Assembly (NCBI GenBank): GCA_028716845.1
Contig: JAQUPF010000015.1
Location: 1-55,178 of the forward strand
Direction of reading: 5' to 3'
DNA length: 55,178 nt
DNA from: a bacterium
Lineage (GTDB): Bacteria; Auribacterota; Tritonobacteria; UBA1439
Shown: piece after piece, positions 18,601-34,550 of the stretch
Numbering within the stretch: position 1 is the stretch's first letter
How the letters are laid out: every line of letters begins with the position of its first letter
The notes under the pieces: model-generated
The model's input: only the letters and a program-made list of their open reading frames with translations
What the model was told of the DNA's origin: nothing
Databases searched by the model: none
Made by a program: the position numbers and the translations under genes

Positions 18601-19369
18601 CAAGTTCAAGCGCGGCGACGAGCTCGACCCCGGCCTCATCAAGCAGGTGAAGGTGTACGTGGCGAGCAAGCGGAAGCTCCAGGTCGGCGACAAGATGGCG
18701 GGGAGGCACGGGAACAAGGGCGTCATCGCGAAGATCCTCCCCGAGGAGGACATGCCGTTTCTCGAGGACGGCACCCCCGTCGACATGGTGCTCAACCCGC
18801 TCGGCGTCCCCTCCCGGATGAACGTGGGGCAGCTCCTCGAGACGCACCTCGGGTGGGCGGCGAGGATACTCGGCATGCGGCTGGAGACCCCGGTCTTCAA
18901 CGGCATCAGGGAAGAGACGATCAAGGGGCTCATGGAGCGGGCGTGCCTCCCCCGGAGCGGCAAGGCGGTGCTCCACGACGGCCGGACCGGGGAGCGCTTC
19001 CGGCAGGAGGTCACCGTCGGGCACCTCTACATGATGAAGCTCTCGCACCTCGTCTCCGACAAGATCCACGCGCGCGCCACCGGCCCCTACTCGCTCGTCA
19101 CCCAGCAGCCGCTCGGCGGGAAGGCCCAGTTCGGCGGCCAGCGGTTCGGGGAGATGGAGGTCTGGGCGCTCGAGGCGTACGGCGCCGCCTACGCCCTCCA
19201 GGAGCTCCTCACCGTCAAGAGCGACGACGTGGCGGGGAGGACCAAGATCTACGAGTCGATCGTCAAGGGGCAGAACTCGCTCGAGGCGGGGACGCCCGAG
19301 TCGTTCAACGTGCTCATCAAGGAGATGCGGAGCCTCTGCCTCGACGTCCGGACGGAGAAGGCCTCATGA
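15638..19369 (+). CDS. rpoB: DNA-directed RNA polymerase subunit beta
   Basis: The 1243-residue beta subunit of RNA polymerase. The rifampicin-pocket region is intact and wild-type in look ([20 protein letters not shown], then [19 protein letters not shown]). The active-centre blocks [20 protein letters not shown] and [19 protein letters not shown], and the C-terminal [20 protein letters not shown] that meets beta-prime, are all present. Length is normal for a form with short lineage insertions. It starts at ATG 15638 and is followed 60 bases later by rpoC. Confidence 0.98.
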   Translation: MSSKKDITDYSRAREIVQIPNLVEVQTRSYEDFLQPNALPTKRRLKGLQEVFREVFPIKSYDETCALEFVGYSLGVPKYDIIECHRRGLTYSAPLRVTLRLRENGNIKEETVYFGSIPLMTEQGTFIINGAERVIVSQLHRSPGVCYERAAHPRGVPSYWFRIIPYRGSWLEGELDPNDVIHLYIDRRRRRRKIFATTFLRAIGYATDGEILEALLGREEVSLGGPDDKALANRIVLQPVADPRTGAPMVSPGERLTAQRLGELRKAGVGSLAVAASTLGEKGILQMIEKDRQKQLDAQDEALKEIYKRLRPGDPANISSARSMLKRIFFDPRHYDLGRVGRFKLNRKLGFEVTERTLRVGILRKEDVAEACRYLLRLRHGEGGTLDDIDHLGNRRVRSVGELLQNQCRIGLARMERLTKERMNLYDMSAETVTPHRLINPKAFTSVIRDFFGRSQLSQFMDQTNPLAELTHKRRLSALGPGGLSRERAGFEVRDVHTSHYGRICPIETPEGPNIGLISSLSTYARVNEFGFLETIYRKVVDGRVTDEVVWMSADEEEECVIAQANAPTDERGHLAGEKVSARFRGDFVYVPAREIQYMDVSPKQLVSVAAGLIPFLEHNDANRALMGSNMQRQAVPLLTTEAPIIMTGLERQVARDSGVMVLAQAPGEVEYVDSTRIVAGGRTYRLIKNFRSNAGTCINQRPTVAVGDRVRKGDVLADGPATREGCLALGRNVLVAFMPWGGHNFEDAILISERLVRDDSFTSIHIEEFEIGARDTKLGKEEITRDIPNVGEESLKDLAEDGIVRLGAEVKPGDILVGKITPKTETELSPEERLLRAIFGEKAADVRDASLIVPSGTEGIVMDVKVFSRKDAAQTDDERLEEKRKIREITEEFRKRIAKIRSRREERLTDLLSGKVAEAEVINLQTGEVIISAGKKIGTTHIEKLQEVDFSDIETDDESMGNEIKGVLMEYGHAIEEAETAENRAIDKFKRGDELDPGLIKQVKVYVASKRKLQVGDKMAGRHGNKGVIAKILPEEDMPFLEDGTPVDMVLNPLGVPSRMNVGQLLETHLGWAARILGMRLETPVFNGIREETIKGLMERACLPRSGKAVLHDGRTGERFRQEVTVGHLYMMKLSHLVSDKIHARATGPYSLVTQQPLGGKAQFGGQRFGEMEVWALEAYGAAYALQELLTVKSDDVAGRTKIYESIVKGQNSLEAGTPESFNVLIKEMRSLCLDVRTEKAS

Positions 19370-19429
19370 GACCGACCGCCCGTCCGCAGCCCGGCTCGAC
19401 GGCGGGATTTCCGAAGGGGGGACGCCACG

Positions 19430-23662
<4,233 letters not shown>

Positions 23663-23672
23663 GGGGGATCTG

Positions 23673-24044
23673 ATGCCGACGATCAACCAGCTCCTGCGAA
23701 AGGGCAGGCGGAGGCCGCGGAGGAAGACGAAGGCCCCCGCGCTCGAGGCGTGCCCCCAGCGCCGGGGGGTGTGCCTCCTGGTGAAGACGCAGACGCCGAA
23801 GAAGCCGAACTCCGCCCTGCGGAAGGTGGCGCGGGTGCGGCTCACGAACGGGGTCGAGGTCACCGCCTACATCCCGGGCGAGGGGCACAACCTCCAGGAG
23901 CACTCCATCGTCATGGTACGCGGCGGGAGGGTGAAGGACCTCCCGGGCGTCCGCTACCACATCGTGCGGGGGACGCTCGACGCGACCGGCGTCGACGGCC
24001 GCAGGCGGAGCCGCTCCAAGTACGGCGCGAAGACGCCGAAGTGA
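23673..24044 (+). CDS. rpsL: 30S ribosomal protein S12
   Basis: A 123-residue decoding-centre protein. It shows [12 protein letters not shown], the streptomycin-relevant loop [18 protein letters not shown], a second loop ([13 protein letters not shown], then [14 protein letters not shown]) and the C-terminal [11 protein letters not shown]. The lysines of both loops are wild-type in look. It opens the str cluster (rpsL-rpsG-fusA-tuf) and follows rpoC directly. Confidence 0.98.
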   Translation: MPTINQLLRKGRRRPRRKTKAPALEACPQRRGVCLLVKTQTPKKPNSALRKVARVRLTNGVEVTAYIPGEGHNLQEHSIVMVRGGRVKDLPGVRYHIVRGTLDATGVDGRRRSRSKYGAKTPK

Positions 24045-24090
24045 CGGGCGCATCGGGCGGGGAGAGTCCACGAGGGAGACGAGGATCATC

Positions 24091-24564
24091 ATGGCGCGTC
24101 GTCGACGGGTGATACGGAAGCGGGTGGTCATCGACGAGCGGTACGGGAGTCCCCTCGTCGCGAAGATCATCAGGTACATGATGCGGGAGGGGAAGAAGAG
24201 CGTCGCCCAGCGGATCGTCTACTCGACGATGGACCTGATCGGGCGGCGGGTGCCGGATGCGCAGCCGCTCGCGGTCGTCGAGAAGGCGGTCGATCGCGTC
24301 CGGCCGATCCTCGAGGTCAAGTCGAGGCGGGTCGGCGGCGCCACCTACCAGGTCCCCGTGGAGGTGCGCTCCGACCGGCAGGTCGCCCTCGCCCTCCGCT
24401 GGATCCTCTCGTACGCGCGGGCGCGCAAGGGCAAGCCGATGGAGGAGCGCCTCGCCGCGGAGCTCCTCGACGCCTACAAGGGCGAGGGGGCGGCGATCAA
24501 GAAGCGCGAGGACACGCACAAGATGGCCGAGGCGAACAAGGCGTTCGCCCACTACCGCTGGTAG
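24091..24564 (+). CDS. rpsG: 30S ribosomal protein S7
   Basis: A 157-residue protein that nucleates 30S head assembly on 16S rRNA. The N-terminus [11 protein letters not shown] is followed by FxNxxM-like [20 protein letters not shown]. The conserved [18 protein letters not shown] and [20 protein letters not shown] confirm it. Standard length and position, between rpsL and fusA. Confidence 0.98.
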   Translation: MARRRRVIRKRVVIDERYGSPLVAKIIRYMMREGKKSVAQRIVYSTMDLIGRRVPDAQPLAVVEKAVDRVRPILEVKSRRVGGATYQVPVEVRSDRQVALALRWILSYARARKGKPMEERLAAELLDAYKGEGAAIKKREDTHKMAEANKAFAHYRW

Positions 24565-24638
24565 GCCGGCGGGGCGCGGGCCGGAGAGTCGGGACGATGC
24601 CGCTGAATGTCGTCGCACAGGGGAAGAGGCACGGGATC

Positions 24639-26723
24639 ATGGAGACGCACGCGTCCCTCGACACGATCAGGAACATCGGCATCATGGCGCACATCGATGC
24701 CGGCAAGACGACCGCCACCGAGCGGATCCTCTACTACACGGGGAAGACGTACAAGATCGGCGAGGTGGACGAGGGCACGGCGACGATGGACTGGATGGCC
24801 GAGGAGCAGAAGCGCGGCATCACCATCACCTCCGCCGCCACGACCTGCATCTGGCGCGGCCACCGGATCAACATCATCGACACCCCGGGGCACGTGGATT
24901 TCACCGTCGAGGTGGAGCGCAGCCTCCGGGTGCTCGACGGCGCCGTCGCCATCTTCTGCGGCGTCGAGGGGGTGGAGCCGCAGTCCGAGACGGTCTGGCG
25001 CCAGGCGGAGCGGTACCGCGTGCCGCGGCTCGCCTTCGTCAACAAGATGGACCGCGTCGGCGCCGACTTCGACTGGGCGGTGCGCCGGATGCGGGAGCGG
25101 CTCGCGGCGAACGCCGTGCCGATCCAGCTCCCGCTCGGCGCCGAGGCGGCGTTCAGCGGGATCGTGGACCTCGTGACCATGCGGGCGGTCGTCCACGACG
25201 AGGAGACGCGCGGGGCCTCCTTCAGGGAGGAGGAGATCCCCCCCGCCCTGCGCGACCGGGCGTCCGCCGCGCGCGACCGGATGCTCGAGGCGGTGGCGAG
25301 CGAGGACGAGGCCTTCTTCGATCTCTACGCCGCGGGGAGGAGCCCCACGGAGGGCGACATCAGGACGGCCCTGCGCCGACTCGTCCTCGCCAACCGCGTC
25401 GTGCCGGTCCTCTGCGGGTCGGCGCTGCGCAACAAGGGGATCCAGCCGCTGCTCGACGCGGTGGTCGACTACCTGCCGTCGCCGGAGGAGATGCCGCCGG
25501 TGACGGGCACGCACCCGAAGACGCAGGAGGCCGTCGAGCGGCGGGCCGACGCGGCGGGGCCGCTCGCCGCCCTCGCCTTCAAGGTGGTCACGGACGGGTT
25601 CGTGGGCAAGCTCGTCTACCTGCGGGTCTACTCCGGGACGCTGCGGAAGGGGGCGCAGGCCTACAACCCCGCCGTCCGGAAGCGGCAGCGCGTCGGCCGG
25701 CTCCTGCGCATGCACGCCAACCGCAGGGAGGACGTGAACGAGGCGACCGCCGGCGAGATCGTCGCGGCCGTCGGGCTCGAGCGGACGGTGACCGGGCACA
25801 CCCTCTGCGACGAGCGGCACCCGATCGTCCTCGAGTCGATGCACTTCCCGGAGCCGGTGATCTCGATGGCGATCGAGCCGCGCACGAAGGCGGACCGGGA
25901 GAAGCTGCTCGACGTCCTCCACCGCCTCGCCGAGGAGGATCCGACCTTCAAGACGAAGATGAACGAGGAGACCGGGCAGCTCATCATCTCCGGGATGGGG
26001 GAGCTGCACCTCGAGATCCTCAAGGACCGGATGCTCCGCGAGTTCAGGCTCTCCGCGAAGGTGGGGAGGCCCGAGGTGGCGTACCGCGAGACGATCACCG
26101 CCCCCTGCAGCGGCGAGGGGCGGTTCATCCGCCAGACCGGCGGGCGGGGGCAGTACGGCCACGTCTGCGTCGACCTCGTCCCCGGCGAGCGGGGATCGGG
26201 GATCGTCGTGGAGGACGCCGTCAAGGGGGGCGCGATCCCGAGGGAGTTCATCAAGGACGCCGCCGAGGGGGTCCGGGAGGCCTGCCTCGCCGGGCCGCTC
26301 GCCGGCTACTCGATGGTGGACCTGAAGGCGGTCATCACGGACGGCTCGTACCACGAGGTGGATTCCTCGGATGTCGCCTTCAGGCACGCCGGCGCCATGG
26401 CCGTCAGGGACGCGATCCGGCGCGGCGCCCCGGCGCTGCTCGAGCCGATCATGGACGTGGAGATCACGACGCCGACGGACTACCTCGGCGACATCATCAG
26501 CGACGTCAGCTCGCGGCGCGGGAAGGTCCGGGAGATGGAGGCGCGGAGCCACGCCCACATCATCCGGGCGTTCGTCCCCCTCGCCGAGATGTTCGGCTAC
26601 GCGACGGCGATCCGCTCGCTCACGCGGGGACGGGCCTCCTATTCCATGGAGCCGTCCTGCTTCGAGAAGATCCCGAGGCAGGCGGAGGAGCAGCTGCTCG
26701 ACGGGACCAGGCCGCAGAGATAG
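24639..26723 (+). CDS. fusA: Elongation factor G
   Basis: The translocase GTPase. The ATG at 24639 gives 694 residues and about ten residues before [15 protein letters not shown], as in the family, with GGGGAAGAGG upstream. An earlier in-frame ATG at 24597 would add 14 residues. The G motifs are [29 protein letters not shown] and NKMDRVG. Domain IV carries [20 protein letters not shown], and the C-terminal domain ends in the [20 protein letters not shown] region. Codon use is CTC/GTC-rich like other neighbours and unlike the adjoining tuf. Confidence 0.97.
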   Translation: METHASLDTIRNIGIMAHIDAGKTTATERILYYTGKTYKIGEVDEGTATMDWMAEEQKRGITITSAATTCIWRGHRINIIDTPGHVDFTVEVERSLRVLDGAVAIFCGVEGVEPQSETVWRQAERYRVPRLAFVNKMDRVGADFDWAVRRMRERLAANAVPIQLPLGAEAAFSGIVDLVTMRAVVHDEETRGASFREEEIPPALRDRASAARDRMLEAVASEDEAFFDLYAAGRSPTEGDIRTALRRLVLANRVVPVLCGSALRNKGIQPLLDAVVDYLPSPEEMPPVTGTHPKTQEAVERRADAAGPLAALAFKVVTDGFVGKLVYLRVYSGTLRKGAQAYNPAVRKRQRVGRLLRMHANRREDVNEATAGEIVAAVGLERTVTGHTLCDERHPIVLESMHFPEPVISMAIEPRTKADREKLLDVLHRLAEEDPTFKTKMNEETGQLIISGMGELHLEILKDRMLREFRLSAKVGRPEVAYRETITAPCSGEGRFIRQTGGRGQYGHVCVDLVPGERGSGIVVEDAVKGGAIPREFIKDAAEGVREACLAGPLAGYSMVDLKAVITDGSYHEVDSSDVAFRHAGAMAVRDAIRRGAPALLEPIMDVEITTPTDYLGDIISDVSSRRGKVREMEARSHAHIIRAFVPLAEMFGYATAIRSLTRGRASYSMEPSCFEKIPRQAEEQLLDGTRPQR

Positions 26724-26730
26724 GGGATAC

Positions 26731-28004
<1,274 letters not shown>

Positions 28005-28016
28005 AAGGGATCGGGA

Positions 28017-28325
28017 ATGGCGAAGCAGAGAATACGGATCAGGCTCAGGGCGTACGACCACCGGGTCCTCGATCAGTCCACCGGGGAGATCGTGGAGACG
28101 GCGAAGCGGACGGGCGCGAAGGTCTGCGGCCCGATCCCGCTGCCGACGGAGATCGAGCGCTACACGGTGCTGCGGTCGCCGCACGTCGACAAGAAGTCGC
28201 GGGAGCAGTTCGAGATCCGGACGCACAAGCGGCTCCTCGACATCCTCGACCCGACGGCGCGGACGATCGACGAGCTCAGGAAGCTCAACCTGCCCGCGGG
28301 CGTGGACATCAGGATCAGGCTCTAG
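28017..28325 (+). CDS. rpsJ: 30S ribosomal protein S10
   Basis: A 102-residue 30S head protein, also a NusG/NusB partner in transcription. It shows [40 protein letters not shown] and the [13 protein letters not shown] block. It opens the S10 operon. The next gene, 20 bases downstream, is rplD, not the expected rplC. Confidence 0.98.
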   Translation: MAKQRIRIRLRAYDHRVLDQSTGEIVETAKRTGAKVCGPIPLPTEIERYTVLRSPHVDKKSREQFEIRTHKRLLDILDPTARTIDELRKLNLPAGVDIRIRL

Positions 28326-28345
28326 GCCCGGCGAGGACGGCCCCG

Positions 28346-28969
28346 ATGCGGATGCTCACGGTGGTGAACGGGAACGGAGAGGCGGTCGGCGAGGTCAGGG
28401 TGTCCGACCGGCTGGAGGGGGCCGCCGCCGATCGGCAGCTCGTCCGGGACGTCATCGTCGGCTACATGCGGAACAGGCGCCGGGGCACCGCCTCGACCCT
28501 CACGAAGGGGGAGGTGCGCGCCTCCGGCAGGAAGCCGTACCGGCAGAAGGGCACCGGCAGGGCCCGGGTCGGAACGATCGCCTCGCCGATCCGGCGGGGG
28601 GGCGGCGCCGCCTTCGGGCCGAGGCCGAGGGGGTATGCGCGGCCGATCCCGAAGGATCTCCGCAGGAGGGCGCTCGTCGCCGCCCTCGCGGCGAAGCTCC
28701 GGGAGGGCGACCTCGTGGTCGTCGACACCACCGACCGCGTCGGGTCGAAGACGAGGGAGATCGCCCGGTGGCTCGCGCGGATCGGCGCGGGCGCGCGGCC
28801 GCTCATCGTCGTGTCGGGGGAGGACCAGGGCGTCATCCGGGCGTCGCGGAACATACCGGGGGCGGCGGTCGTCCGCCGCGGCTCCCTGAACGCCCTGGTG
28901 CTCATGGCCCACGGGAAGGTGGTCATGGCGAGGGGCGATCTCGAATCGCTGCAGGAGCGGCTGGCATGA
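28346..28969 (+). CDS. rplD: 50S ribosomal protein L4
   Basis: A 207-residue exit-tunnel protein. The extended loop [20 protein letters not shown] is diagnostic, as is [20 protein letters not shown] and the terminal [13 protein letters not shown]. It directly follows rpsJ, so L3 is skipped. Its stop overlaps the start of rplW as ATGA. In E. coli L4 regulates the S10 operon; no leader for this was recognised here. Confidence 0.97.
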   Translation: MRMLTVVNGNGEAVGEVRVSDRLEGAAADRQLVRDVIVGYMRNRRRGTASTLTKGEVRASGRKPYRQKGTGRARVGTIASPIRRGGGAAFGPRPRGYARPIPKDLRRRALVAALAAKLREGDLVVVDTTDRVGSKTREIARWLARIGAGARPLIVVSGEDQGVIRASRNIPGAAVVRRGSLNALVLMAHGKVVMARGDLESLQERLA

Positions 28970-29250
28970 AGGCGGGCGGCGGCGTCATCAGGAAGCCGAT
29001 CATCACCGAGAAGGCGACCGGCGGGTCGGAGGCGCATCGGAAGTACTGCTTCATGGTGGACCGCCGGGCGAACAAGATCGACATCAAGCGGGCGGTGGAG
29101 GCCGCGTTCAACGTGACGGTGACGAAGGTGAACACCTCCCGCGTCCGGGGGAAGCTCAAGCGCGTCCGCTGGCAGGTCGGCCGGACCTCCGACTGGAAGA
29201 AGGCCGTCGTCACCCTGCGGGAGGGGGACAAGATCGAGTACGCGACCTAG
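28966..29250 (+). CDS. rplW: 50S ribosomal protein L23
   Basis: A 94-residue protein at the tunnel exit that docks trigger factor and SRP. The start at 28966 overlaps the rplD stop as ATGA and gives the usual length. It shows [40 protein letters not shown] and the [19 protein letters not shown] loop. Confidence 0.97.
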   Translation: MKAGGGVIRKPIITEKATGGSEAHRKYCFMVDRRANKIDIKRAVEAAFNVTVTKVNTSRVRGKLKRVRWQVGRTSDWKKAVVTLREGDKIEYAT

Positions 29251-29277
29251 CGGGACGGTCGAGGGACGGGGCAGGCG

Positions 29278-30117
29278 ATGGGATTGAAACGGTATAAACC
29301 GACGACGCCGAGCAGGCGCTGGATCACGGGGAGCGACTTCAGCGAGATCACCAGGCGCGCCCCCGAGCGGCGCCTGACGACGGCCCTCCGCCGGAAGGCG
29401 GGCCGGAATTTCACGGGGAGGATCACCGTCCGCCGCCGCGGCGGCGGACACCGGCGCCGCTACCGGATCGTCGATTTCAGGCGGGACAAGAGCGGCATCC
29501 CGGCGCGGGTCGCCGCCATCGAGTACGACCCGATCCGCTCGGCCCGGATCGCCCTCCTCCACTACGTGGACGGCGAGAAGCGGTACATCCTCGCGCCCGC
29601 GGGGCTCTCCGTCGGCGACCCGGTCGTCGCCGGCGACGGCGTCGAGCCGAGGGTGGGCAACTGCATGCCGCTCGCCCGGATCCCCCTCGGCACGCTCGTC
29701 CATAATGTCGAGCTCGCCGCCGGGAGGGGGGGGGTCCTCGTCCGGAGCGCGGGATCCGCCGCCGAACTGATGGCGCGCGAGGGCGGGTACGCCCACCTGC
29801 GGCTCCCCTCGGGCGAGGTGCGGCGCGTGAGCGAGCGGTGCGCGGCGACGATCGGGCAGATCGGCAACCCCGAGCACGAGGCGATGAGCCTCGGCAAGGC
29901 GGGCCGGTCGAGGTGGCTCGGGCGCCGGCCGAGGGTGCGCGGCGTCGCGATGAACCCCGTGGACCACCCGATGGGCGGCGGCGAGGGGAGGTCGAGCGGC
30001 GGCCGGCACCCGTGCTCGCCGACGGGGGTGCCCGCGAAGGGCGGCAAGACGCGGTCGCGGAGGAAGCCGTCGCGCGCCGTCGTCAGCCCGCGGGCGCGGA
30101 AGCGGCGGCGGAGGTAG
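29278..30117 (+). CDS. rplB: 50S ribosomal protein L2
   Basis: A 279-residue protein close to the peptidyl-transferase centre. It begins [15 protein letters not shown] and contains [20 protein letters not shown]. The C-terminal [20 protein letters not shown] carries the essential histidine region. The tail is rich in Arg/Lys. Standard length and place. Confidence 0.98.
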   Translation: MGLKRYKPTTPSRRWITGSDFSEITRRAPERRLTTALRRKAGRNFTGRITVRRRGGGHRRRYRIVDFRRDKSGIPARVAAIEYDPIRSARIALLHYVDGEKRYILAPAGLSVGDPVVAGDGVEPRVGNCMPLARIPLGTLVHNVELAAGRGGVLVRSAGSAAELMAREGGYAHLRLPSGEVRRVSERCAATIGQIGNPEHEAMSLGKAGRSRWLGRRPRVRGVAMNPVDHPMGGGEGRSSGGRHPCSPTGVPAKGGKTRSRRKPSRAVVSPRARKRRRR

Positions 30118-30132
30118 GGGTCGAGGGGGTGA

Positions 30133-30420
30133 ATGATGGGTCGATCGCTCAGGAAGGGACCGTACGTGGACGAGAAGCTGCTCGCGAGGATCGAGCGGAT
30201 GAACCGCCTCAACGAGCGGCGGCCGGTCAAGACGTGGGCCCGCAGGAGCACCATCGTGCCGGACTTCGTCGGCCACACCTTCACCGTCCACAACGGCAAG
30301 AAGTTCATACCGGTCTTCGTGACCGAGGCCATGGTCGGGCACAAGCTCGGGGAGTTCTCCCCGACGAGGACGTTCAGGAAGCACAGCGCCCACACCGAGA
30401 AATCGACGGCGGCGAAGTAG
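30133..30420 (+). CDS. rpsS: 30S ribosomal protein S19
   Basis: A 95-residue 30S head protein. Two ATG codons in a row (30133 and 30136) precede [15 protein letters not shown]; most family members start at the second. It contains [19 protein letters not shown] and [16 protein letters not shown]. Standard order between rplB and rplV. Confidence 0.97.
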   Translation: MMGRSLRKGPYVDEKLLARIERMNRLNERRPVKTWARRSTIVPDFVGHTFTVHNGKKFIPVFVTEAMVGHKLGEFSPTRTFRKHSAHTEKSTAAK

Positions 30421-30451
30421 GCCGGCCGGGCGCAACGGGAAGAGGGGCAGC

Positions 30452-30847
30452 ATGAAGGAGAGCCGTGCGGTGGGGAATTACGTCCGGGTCGCGCCGCGGA
30501 AGGCGCGGCTCGTCGTGGATCTCATCCGCGGGCGCGCCGCGGACGACGCGCTCGCCGCGCTCGCCCTCAGCCGCAAGCGGGCCGCGCACCCGGTCGGGAA
30601 GATCCTCCGCTCCGCGCTCGCGAACCTCCAGGCCTCCAAGCGCCCGGAGACGACCGTCGTCCACCGCGCCTTCGTGGACGAGGGGCCGATGCTGAAGCGG
30701 TACATGGCGCGGGCGATGGGCAGGGCGACGATGATCAGGCGGCGGACGAGCCGCATCACGATCGTGCTCCGGGAGCGGGAGGCGCCGGCGTCCGGGGGCC
30801 TCGCGGCGCGGGCCGCGGGCACGGGAACGCGGAGAGCGAGGAGGTAG
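30452..30847 (+). CDS. rplV: 50S ribosomal protein L22
   Basis: A 131-residue exit-tunnel protein. It shows VRVAPRKARLVVDLIRGRAA, the SALANLQ region and the beta-hairpin MARAMGRATMIRRRTSRITI. A Gly/Ala/Arg-rich tail of about 20 residues is added at the C-terminus. Its final codons provide the GAGGAGG Shine-Dalgarno sequence of rpsC. Confidence 0.96.
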   Translation: MKESRAVGNYVRVAPRKARLVVDLIRGRAADDALAALALSRKRAAHPVGKILRSALANLQASKRPETTVVHRAFVDEGPMLKRYMARAMGRATMIRRRTSRITIVLREREAPASGGLAARAAGTGTRRARR

Positions 30848-30850
30848 GCC

Positions 30851-31513
30851 GTGGGGCAGAAGGTGAATCCGATCGGCTTTCGGCTGGCGGTCAGCCAGGA
30901 CTGGCGGTCCAAATGGTACGCCGGGAAGGCCGACTACGGCGCCCTCCTCAACGAGGACGTGCGGATCAGGGACCATATCAAGGGGCGGCTCCAGTTCGCC
31001 GGCGTGTCGCGCATCGGCATCGAGCGGACCGGCACGAAGGTGCGCATCAACATCTGGAGCGCCCGCCCCGGCATCGTCATCGGGCGCAAGGGCTCGGAGA
31101 TCGACCGGCTCCGCGACGACCTTGCGGAGATGACCGGGCGCGAGATCATCATCGACGTCACGGAGGTCAAGCGGCCGGAGATCGAGTCGCAGCTCGTGGC
31201 GGAGAACGTGGCGACCCAGCTCGAGAAGCGGGTCTCGTTCCGACGGGCGATGAAGCGCGCCGTCTCCACGACGATGGATGCGGGGGCCCAGGGGGTCAAG
31301 ATCCAGTGCGCGGGCCGGCTCGGCGGGGGGGAGATCGCCCGGTCGGAGAGTTACCGGGAGGGAAAGATCCCCCTCCACACGCTGCGGGCGGACATCGACT
31401 ACGGCTTCGCCGAGGCCCGGACGACGTACGGGCGGATCGGCGTGAAGGTCTGGATCTACAAGGGGGAGCGGATGACGGCGGGGGAGGCGGGCGGCCATGG
31501 CGCTCCAGCCTAA
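30851..31513 (+). CDS. rpsC: 30S ribosomal protein S3
   Basis: A 220-residue mRNA-entry protein with a GTG start. It begins [20 protein letters not shown]. The KH domain has [20 protein letters not shown], and the C-terminal domain has [20 protein letters not shown] and [20 protein letters not shown]. It overlaps rplP by 17 bases, a coupling seen in this operon generally. Confidence 0.97.
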   Translation: MGQKVNPIGFRLAVSQDWRSKWYAGKADYGALLNEDVRIRDHIKGRLQFAGVSRIGIERTGTKVRINIWSARPGIVIGRKGSEIDRLRDDLAEMTGREIIIDVTEVKRPEIESQLVAENVATQLEKRVSFRRAMKRAVSTTMDAGAQGVKIQCAGRLGGGEIARSESYREGKIPLHTLRADIDYGFAEARTTYGRIGVKVWIYKGERMTAGEAGGHGAPA

Positions 31514-31916
31514 GAAGACGAAGTTCAGGAAGGCGCAGCGCGGCTCCATGAAGGGGGCCGAGACGCGGGGGACGACGATCGCCTTCGGCGAGTACGGCCT
31601 CCAATCCCTCGACACCGCATGGGTGACGACGACGCAGATCGAGGCGGCGCGCGTCGCCCTCACGCGGCACATGAAGCGGCACGGCAAGGTCTGGATCAGG
31701 GTGTTCCCGGACAAGCCGGTGACGAAGAAGCCCGCCGAGACGCGTATGGGAAAGGGGAAGGGGGCGCCGGAGACGTGGGTCGCCGTCGTCCGGAGGGGGA
31801 GGATCCTCTTCGAGATCGACGGGATCACCCTCCCCATGGCGCAGGAGGCGATGAGCAGGGCCGCGTCGAAGCTGTCGGTGCGGACGCGCTTCGTGTCGCG
31901 GGAGACGCCGGCATGA
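31497..31916 (+). CDS. rplP: 50S ribosomal protein L16
   Basis: A 139-residue protein near the A-site tRNA. It starts [20 protein letters not shown]. It contains [36 protein letters not shown] and the terminal [15 protein letters not shown]. The arginine in the MGKGKGAPE region, hydroxylated in some bacteria, is positioned normally. Confidence 0.97.
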   Translation: MALQPKKTKFRKAQRGSMKGAETRGTTIAFGEYGLQSLDTAWVTTTQIEAARVALTRHMKRHGKVWIRVFPDKPVTKKPAETRMGKGKGAPETWVAVVRRGRILFEIDGITLPMAQEAMSRAASKLSVRTRFVSRETPA

Positions 31917-31932
31917 CGCGACGGAGGACGGC

Positions 31933-32154
31933 GTGAAGGCGAAGGAGATGCGGGAGAAGGACCCCGAGGAGCTCCGGGCGCTCGTCGCCGGCTGGCGGGA
32001 GGAGCTGTTCAAGCTCGGCGTGCAATCGATGACGGGGCAGATCGAGCAGTACAGCAGGATGCGGGAGATGCGGAGGAACATCGCGCGCGCCCTCACGGTG
32101 CTCGGGCGCCCGCCCGCCCCCGCCGCTGCCGCCGGGAAGAGGGGGACGAGATGA
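31933..32154 (+). CDS. rpmC: 50S ribosomal protein L29
   Basis: A 73-residue helical protein at the tunnel exit, with a GTG start preceded by GGAGG. It shows [20 protein letters not shown] and the [16 protein letters not shown] helix. The C-terminus has a short Ala/Pro tail. Its stop overlaps the rpsQ start as ATGA. Confidence 0.94.
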   Translation: MKAKEMREKDPEELRALVAGWREELFKLGVQSMTGQIEQYSRMREMRRNIARALTVLGRPPAPAAAAGKRGTR

Positions 32155-32534
32155 CGGCGCGGGGCGCGAGGAAGCGGAGGACCGGAACGGTCGTGTCCGA
32201 CCGGATGCAGAAGACGATCGCCGTGGACGTCGAGCGCGTCTACCGCCACCCGAGGTACGGGAAGGTGATCCGCGCGGCCACCCGGTACTACGCGCACGAC
32301 GAGAAGGGGGAGGCGCGCGCGGGGGACACCGTCCGCATCGCGGAGTGCAGGCCGATGAGCCGTCTGAAGCGGTGGCGGCTCGAGGCGATCCTCAGGCGCG
32401 GCGGCGGCGCCCCCGTCCCCGGGGCGGGGGAGGCCGAGGTCCGGGCCCTCGAGGAGTCGATCCGGGGCGGGGCGGAGGCGCAGGCGGCGTCCGGTGCCGC
32501 CGGGGCCGGCGGGGAGGCGGAGGCGGCGACATGA
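32151..32534 (+). CDS. rpsQ: 30S ribosomal protein S17 with C-terminal extension
   Basis: A 16S rRNA-binding OB-fold protein. The core runs to about residue 85, with [28 protein letters not shown] and [13 protein letters not shown]. The whole is 127 residues, so about 40 residues of Gly/Ala/Glu-rich extension follow. Such tails occur in several high-GC lineages. It overlaps rpmC and rplN by four bases each. Confidence 0.95.
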   Translation: MTARGARKRRTGTVVSDRMQKTIAVDVERVYRHPRYGKVIRAATRYYAHDEKGEARAGDTVRIAECRPMSRLKRWRLEAILRRGGGAPVPGAGEAEVRALEESIRGGAEAQAASGAAGAGGEAEAAT

Positions 32535-32899
32535 TCCAGCTCCGCACGCGGCTCGAGGTCGCCGACAACACCGGCGCGAGGCGCATCTCCTGCATCAAGG
32601 TCCTCGGGGGGACCGGCAGGCGGTACGCCCATATCGGCGACGTCATCATCGCGTCGGTCAAGGAGGCCGCCCCCGACGGCATCATCAAGAAGGGGGAGGT
32701 CGTCCGCGGCGTCGTCGTGCGGACGCGGCAGCCGATCCGCAGGGGGGACGGCTCCCTCCTCCGGTTCGACACGAACGCGGCCGTCATCATCGACAATCAG
32801 AACAACCCGAAGGGGACGCGGATATTCGGCCCGGTCGCGAGGGAGCTCCGCGAGCGGAACTTCATGAAGATCGTCTCCCTCGCCCCCGAGGTCCTCTAG
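32531..32899 (+). CDS. rplN: 50S ribosomal protein L14
   Basis: A 122-residue protein at the subunit interface and the RsfS binding site. It begins [20 protein letters not shown]. It contains [40 protein letters not shown] and [20 protein letters not shown]. Length is exact for the family. The start overlaps the rpsQ stop as ATGA. Confidence 0.98.
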   Translation: MIQLRTRLEVADNTGARRISCIKVLGGTGRRYAHIGDVIIASVKEAAPDGIIKKGEVVRGVVVRTRQPIRRGDGSLLRFDTNAAVIIDNQNNPKGTRIFGPVARELRERNFMKIVSLAPEVL

Positions 32900-32934
32900 G
32901 AGATGCGCCGCGCGGCGCGCGGCACGTGGCGACC

Positions 32935-33264
32935 ATGAAAATGCTCATCAGGAAGGACGACATCGTCATCGCCGTCGCGGGGAAGGAGCGGTTCTCCGGG
33001 AAGACGGGGAAGGTGCTGAAGGTCTTCCCCGGCACGGGACGGGCCATCGTCGAGGGCTTCAACCTGTCGAAGCGGCACATGCGGCCGACGCAGAAGAACC
33101 CGAAGGGCGGCATCATCCAGAAGGAGCGGTCGATCCACCTCTCCAACGTCATGCCCTACTGCGCGAAGTGCCAGCGGGGGGTGCGCGTCGGCAGGCGGCT
33201 CCTCGCCGACGGGACGAGGCACCGGTACTGCCGGAAGTGCGGCGAGGTGATCGGGAGAGGGTGA
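32935..33264 (+). CDS. rplX: 50S ribosomal protein L24
   Basis: A 109-residue assembly-initiator protein. The KOW motif is in [20 protein letters not shown]. It contains the conserved [18 protein letters not shown] and a C-terminal zinc-ribbon-like pair (YCAKC, YCRKCG). No clear Shine-Dalgarno sequence precedes 32935; a GTG at 32926 would add three residues. Confidence 0.95.
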   Translation: MKMLIRKDDIVIAVAGKERFSGKTGKVLKVFPGTGRAIVEGFNLSKRHMRPTQKNPKGGIIQKERSIHLSNVMPYCAKCQRGVRVGRRLLADGTRHRYCRKCGEVIGRG

Positions 33265-33265
33265 G

Positions 33266-33901
33266 ATGAGCGCGGAACGGAGCGACATGAAACCCCCGGC
33301 GCGGCAGGCGCCGCCGCGGGCGGACAGGCCCGGGAAGGGGGCGGCGCCGCCGGCCGTCCCGGCGAGGCTCCTCGAGCGGTACCGGAGCGAGATCGTGCCG
33401 GCCATGATGGAGCGGTTCGGCTACCGGAACAGGCTCCAGGTCCCGCGGATCGAGAAGATCGTCGTGAACATGGGCGTCGGCGAGGCCACGCAGGACGTGA
33501 AGGTCCTCGAGGACGCGGCGGCCGACCTCGCCCTCATCACCGGCCAGCGGCCGGCGCTCACGCGGTCGCGGAAGAGCATATCGAACTTCAAGCTCCGGGC
33601 GGGGGCGAAGGTGGGCTGCAAGGTGACCCTGCGGGGGAGGATGATGTACGAGTTCCTGGACCGGCTCGTGAGCGTGGCCCTTCCTCGGATCAGGGACTTC
33701 CGCGGACTCCCCTCCGCCGCGTTCGACGGGAGGGGCGGCTACAGCTTCGGCCTCGCCGAGCAGACCATGTTCCCCGAGATCGACCTGGACAAGATGAAGC
33801 GGAGCCAGGGGATGGACGTCGCGATCGTGACGAGCTCGGCGACGGACGAGGAGGCGATGGCGCTCCTCGCCTCGTTCGGCGTTCCGTTCGCGAAGAAGTA
33901 G
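33266..33901 (+). CDS. rplE: 50S ribosomal protein L5 with N-terminal extension
   Basis: A 211-residue 5S rRNA-binding protein in the central protuberance. The first 30 or so residues are a Pro/Ala/Arg-rich extension absent from most L5 proteins; a second ATG at residue 8 is possible. The core has [47 protein letters not shown] and [20 protein letters not shown]. Confidence 0.96.
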   Translation: MSAERSDMKPPARQAPPRADRPGKGAAPPAVPARLLERYRSEIVPAMMERFGYRNRLQVPRIEKIVVNMGVGEATQDVKVLEDAAADLALITGQRPALTRSRKSISNFKLRAGAKVGCKVTLRGRMMYEFLDRLVSVALPRIRDFRGLPSAAFDGRGGYSFGLAEQTMFPEIDLDKMKRSQGMDVAIVTSSATDEEAMALLASFGVPFAKK

Positions 33902-33921
33902 GCCAACGCGAAGAGGACGGT

Positions 33922-34107
33922 ATGGCGAAGACATGTCTCATCGTGAAATCGCAGCGGGCGCCGAAGTTCGGCGTCCGCCGGTACCACCGCTGCAAGCGGT
34001 GCGGGCGGGCGCGGGGCTACCTGCGCAAGTTCCAGATGTGCCGGATCTGTTTCCGGGAGCTCGCGTCCCGGGGGGAGGTCCCCGGCGTGGTGAAGGCGAG
34101 CTGGTAG
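33922..34107 (+). CDS. rpsN: 30S ribosomal protein S14, zinc-binding type
   Basis: A 61-residue S14 of the short C+ type. The zinc ligands are in [20 protein letters not shown], and it ends with the conserved [18 protein letters not shown]. Only this form is seen, in the normal spc-operon place between rplE and rpsH. Confidence 0.97.
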   Translation: MAKTCLIVKSQRAPKFGVRRYHRCKRCGRARGYLRKFQMCRICFRELASRGEVPGVVKASW

Positions 34108-34138
34108 CCGGCGCCGGGGGAGGAAGGGGATACGATTC

Positions 34139-34537
34139 ATGACGATGACTGACCCGATCGCGGACATGCTGACGAGGATACGGAACGCGAACAGGGCGCG
34201 GAAGGAGAGCGTCGACATCCCGGCCTCGAAGCTCAAGCTCGCGATCACCCGGGTGCTCAAGAGCGAGGGCTACATCGACGATTTCAAGGTCGTGGAGATG
34301 GAGCCCCGGGGATTCGTGCGGATCTTCCTGAAATACGCTCGCGGGGGCGAGCCGGTGTTGCGCGGTCTCCGCCGGGTGAGCAGCCCGGGCCGCCGGACCT
34401 ACGTCGGGGTGGGGAGGATCCCGCGGCCGTACCGCGGCCTCGGCGTGGCCCTGCTCTCCACGCCCCGCGGCATCATGACGGACAGGCAGGCGAGGGCCGA
34501 GCGGGCGGGCGGCGAGGTCATCTGCTGGGTGTGGTGA
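34139..34537 (+). CDS. rpsH: 30S ribosomal protein S8
   Basis: A 132-residue central-domain 16S rRNA-binding protein. It has MTDPIADMLTRIRNANRARK, the LKSEGYIDDF block, RRVSSPGRRTYVG and the C-terminal GLGVALLSTPRGIMTDRQAR with GGEVICWVW. In E. coli S8 represses the spc operon at the L5 gene; no such mRNA site was confirmed. Confidence 0.97.
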   Translation: MTMTDPIADMLTRIRNANRARKESVDIPASKLKLAITRVLKSEGYIDDFKVVEMEPRGFVRIFLKYARGGEPVLRGLRRVSSPGRRTYVGVGRIPRPYRGLGVALLSTPRGIMTDRQARAERAGGEVICWVW

Positions 34538-34550
34538 GGCGGGGGGAGCG

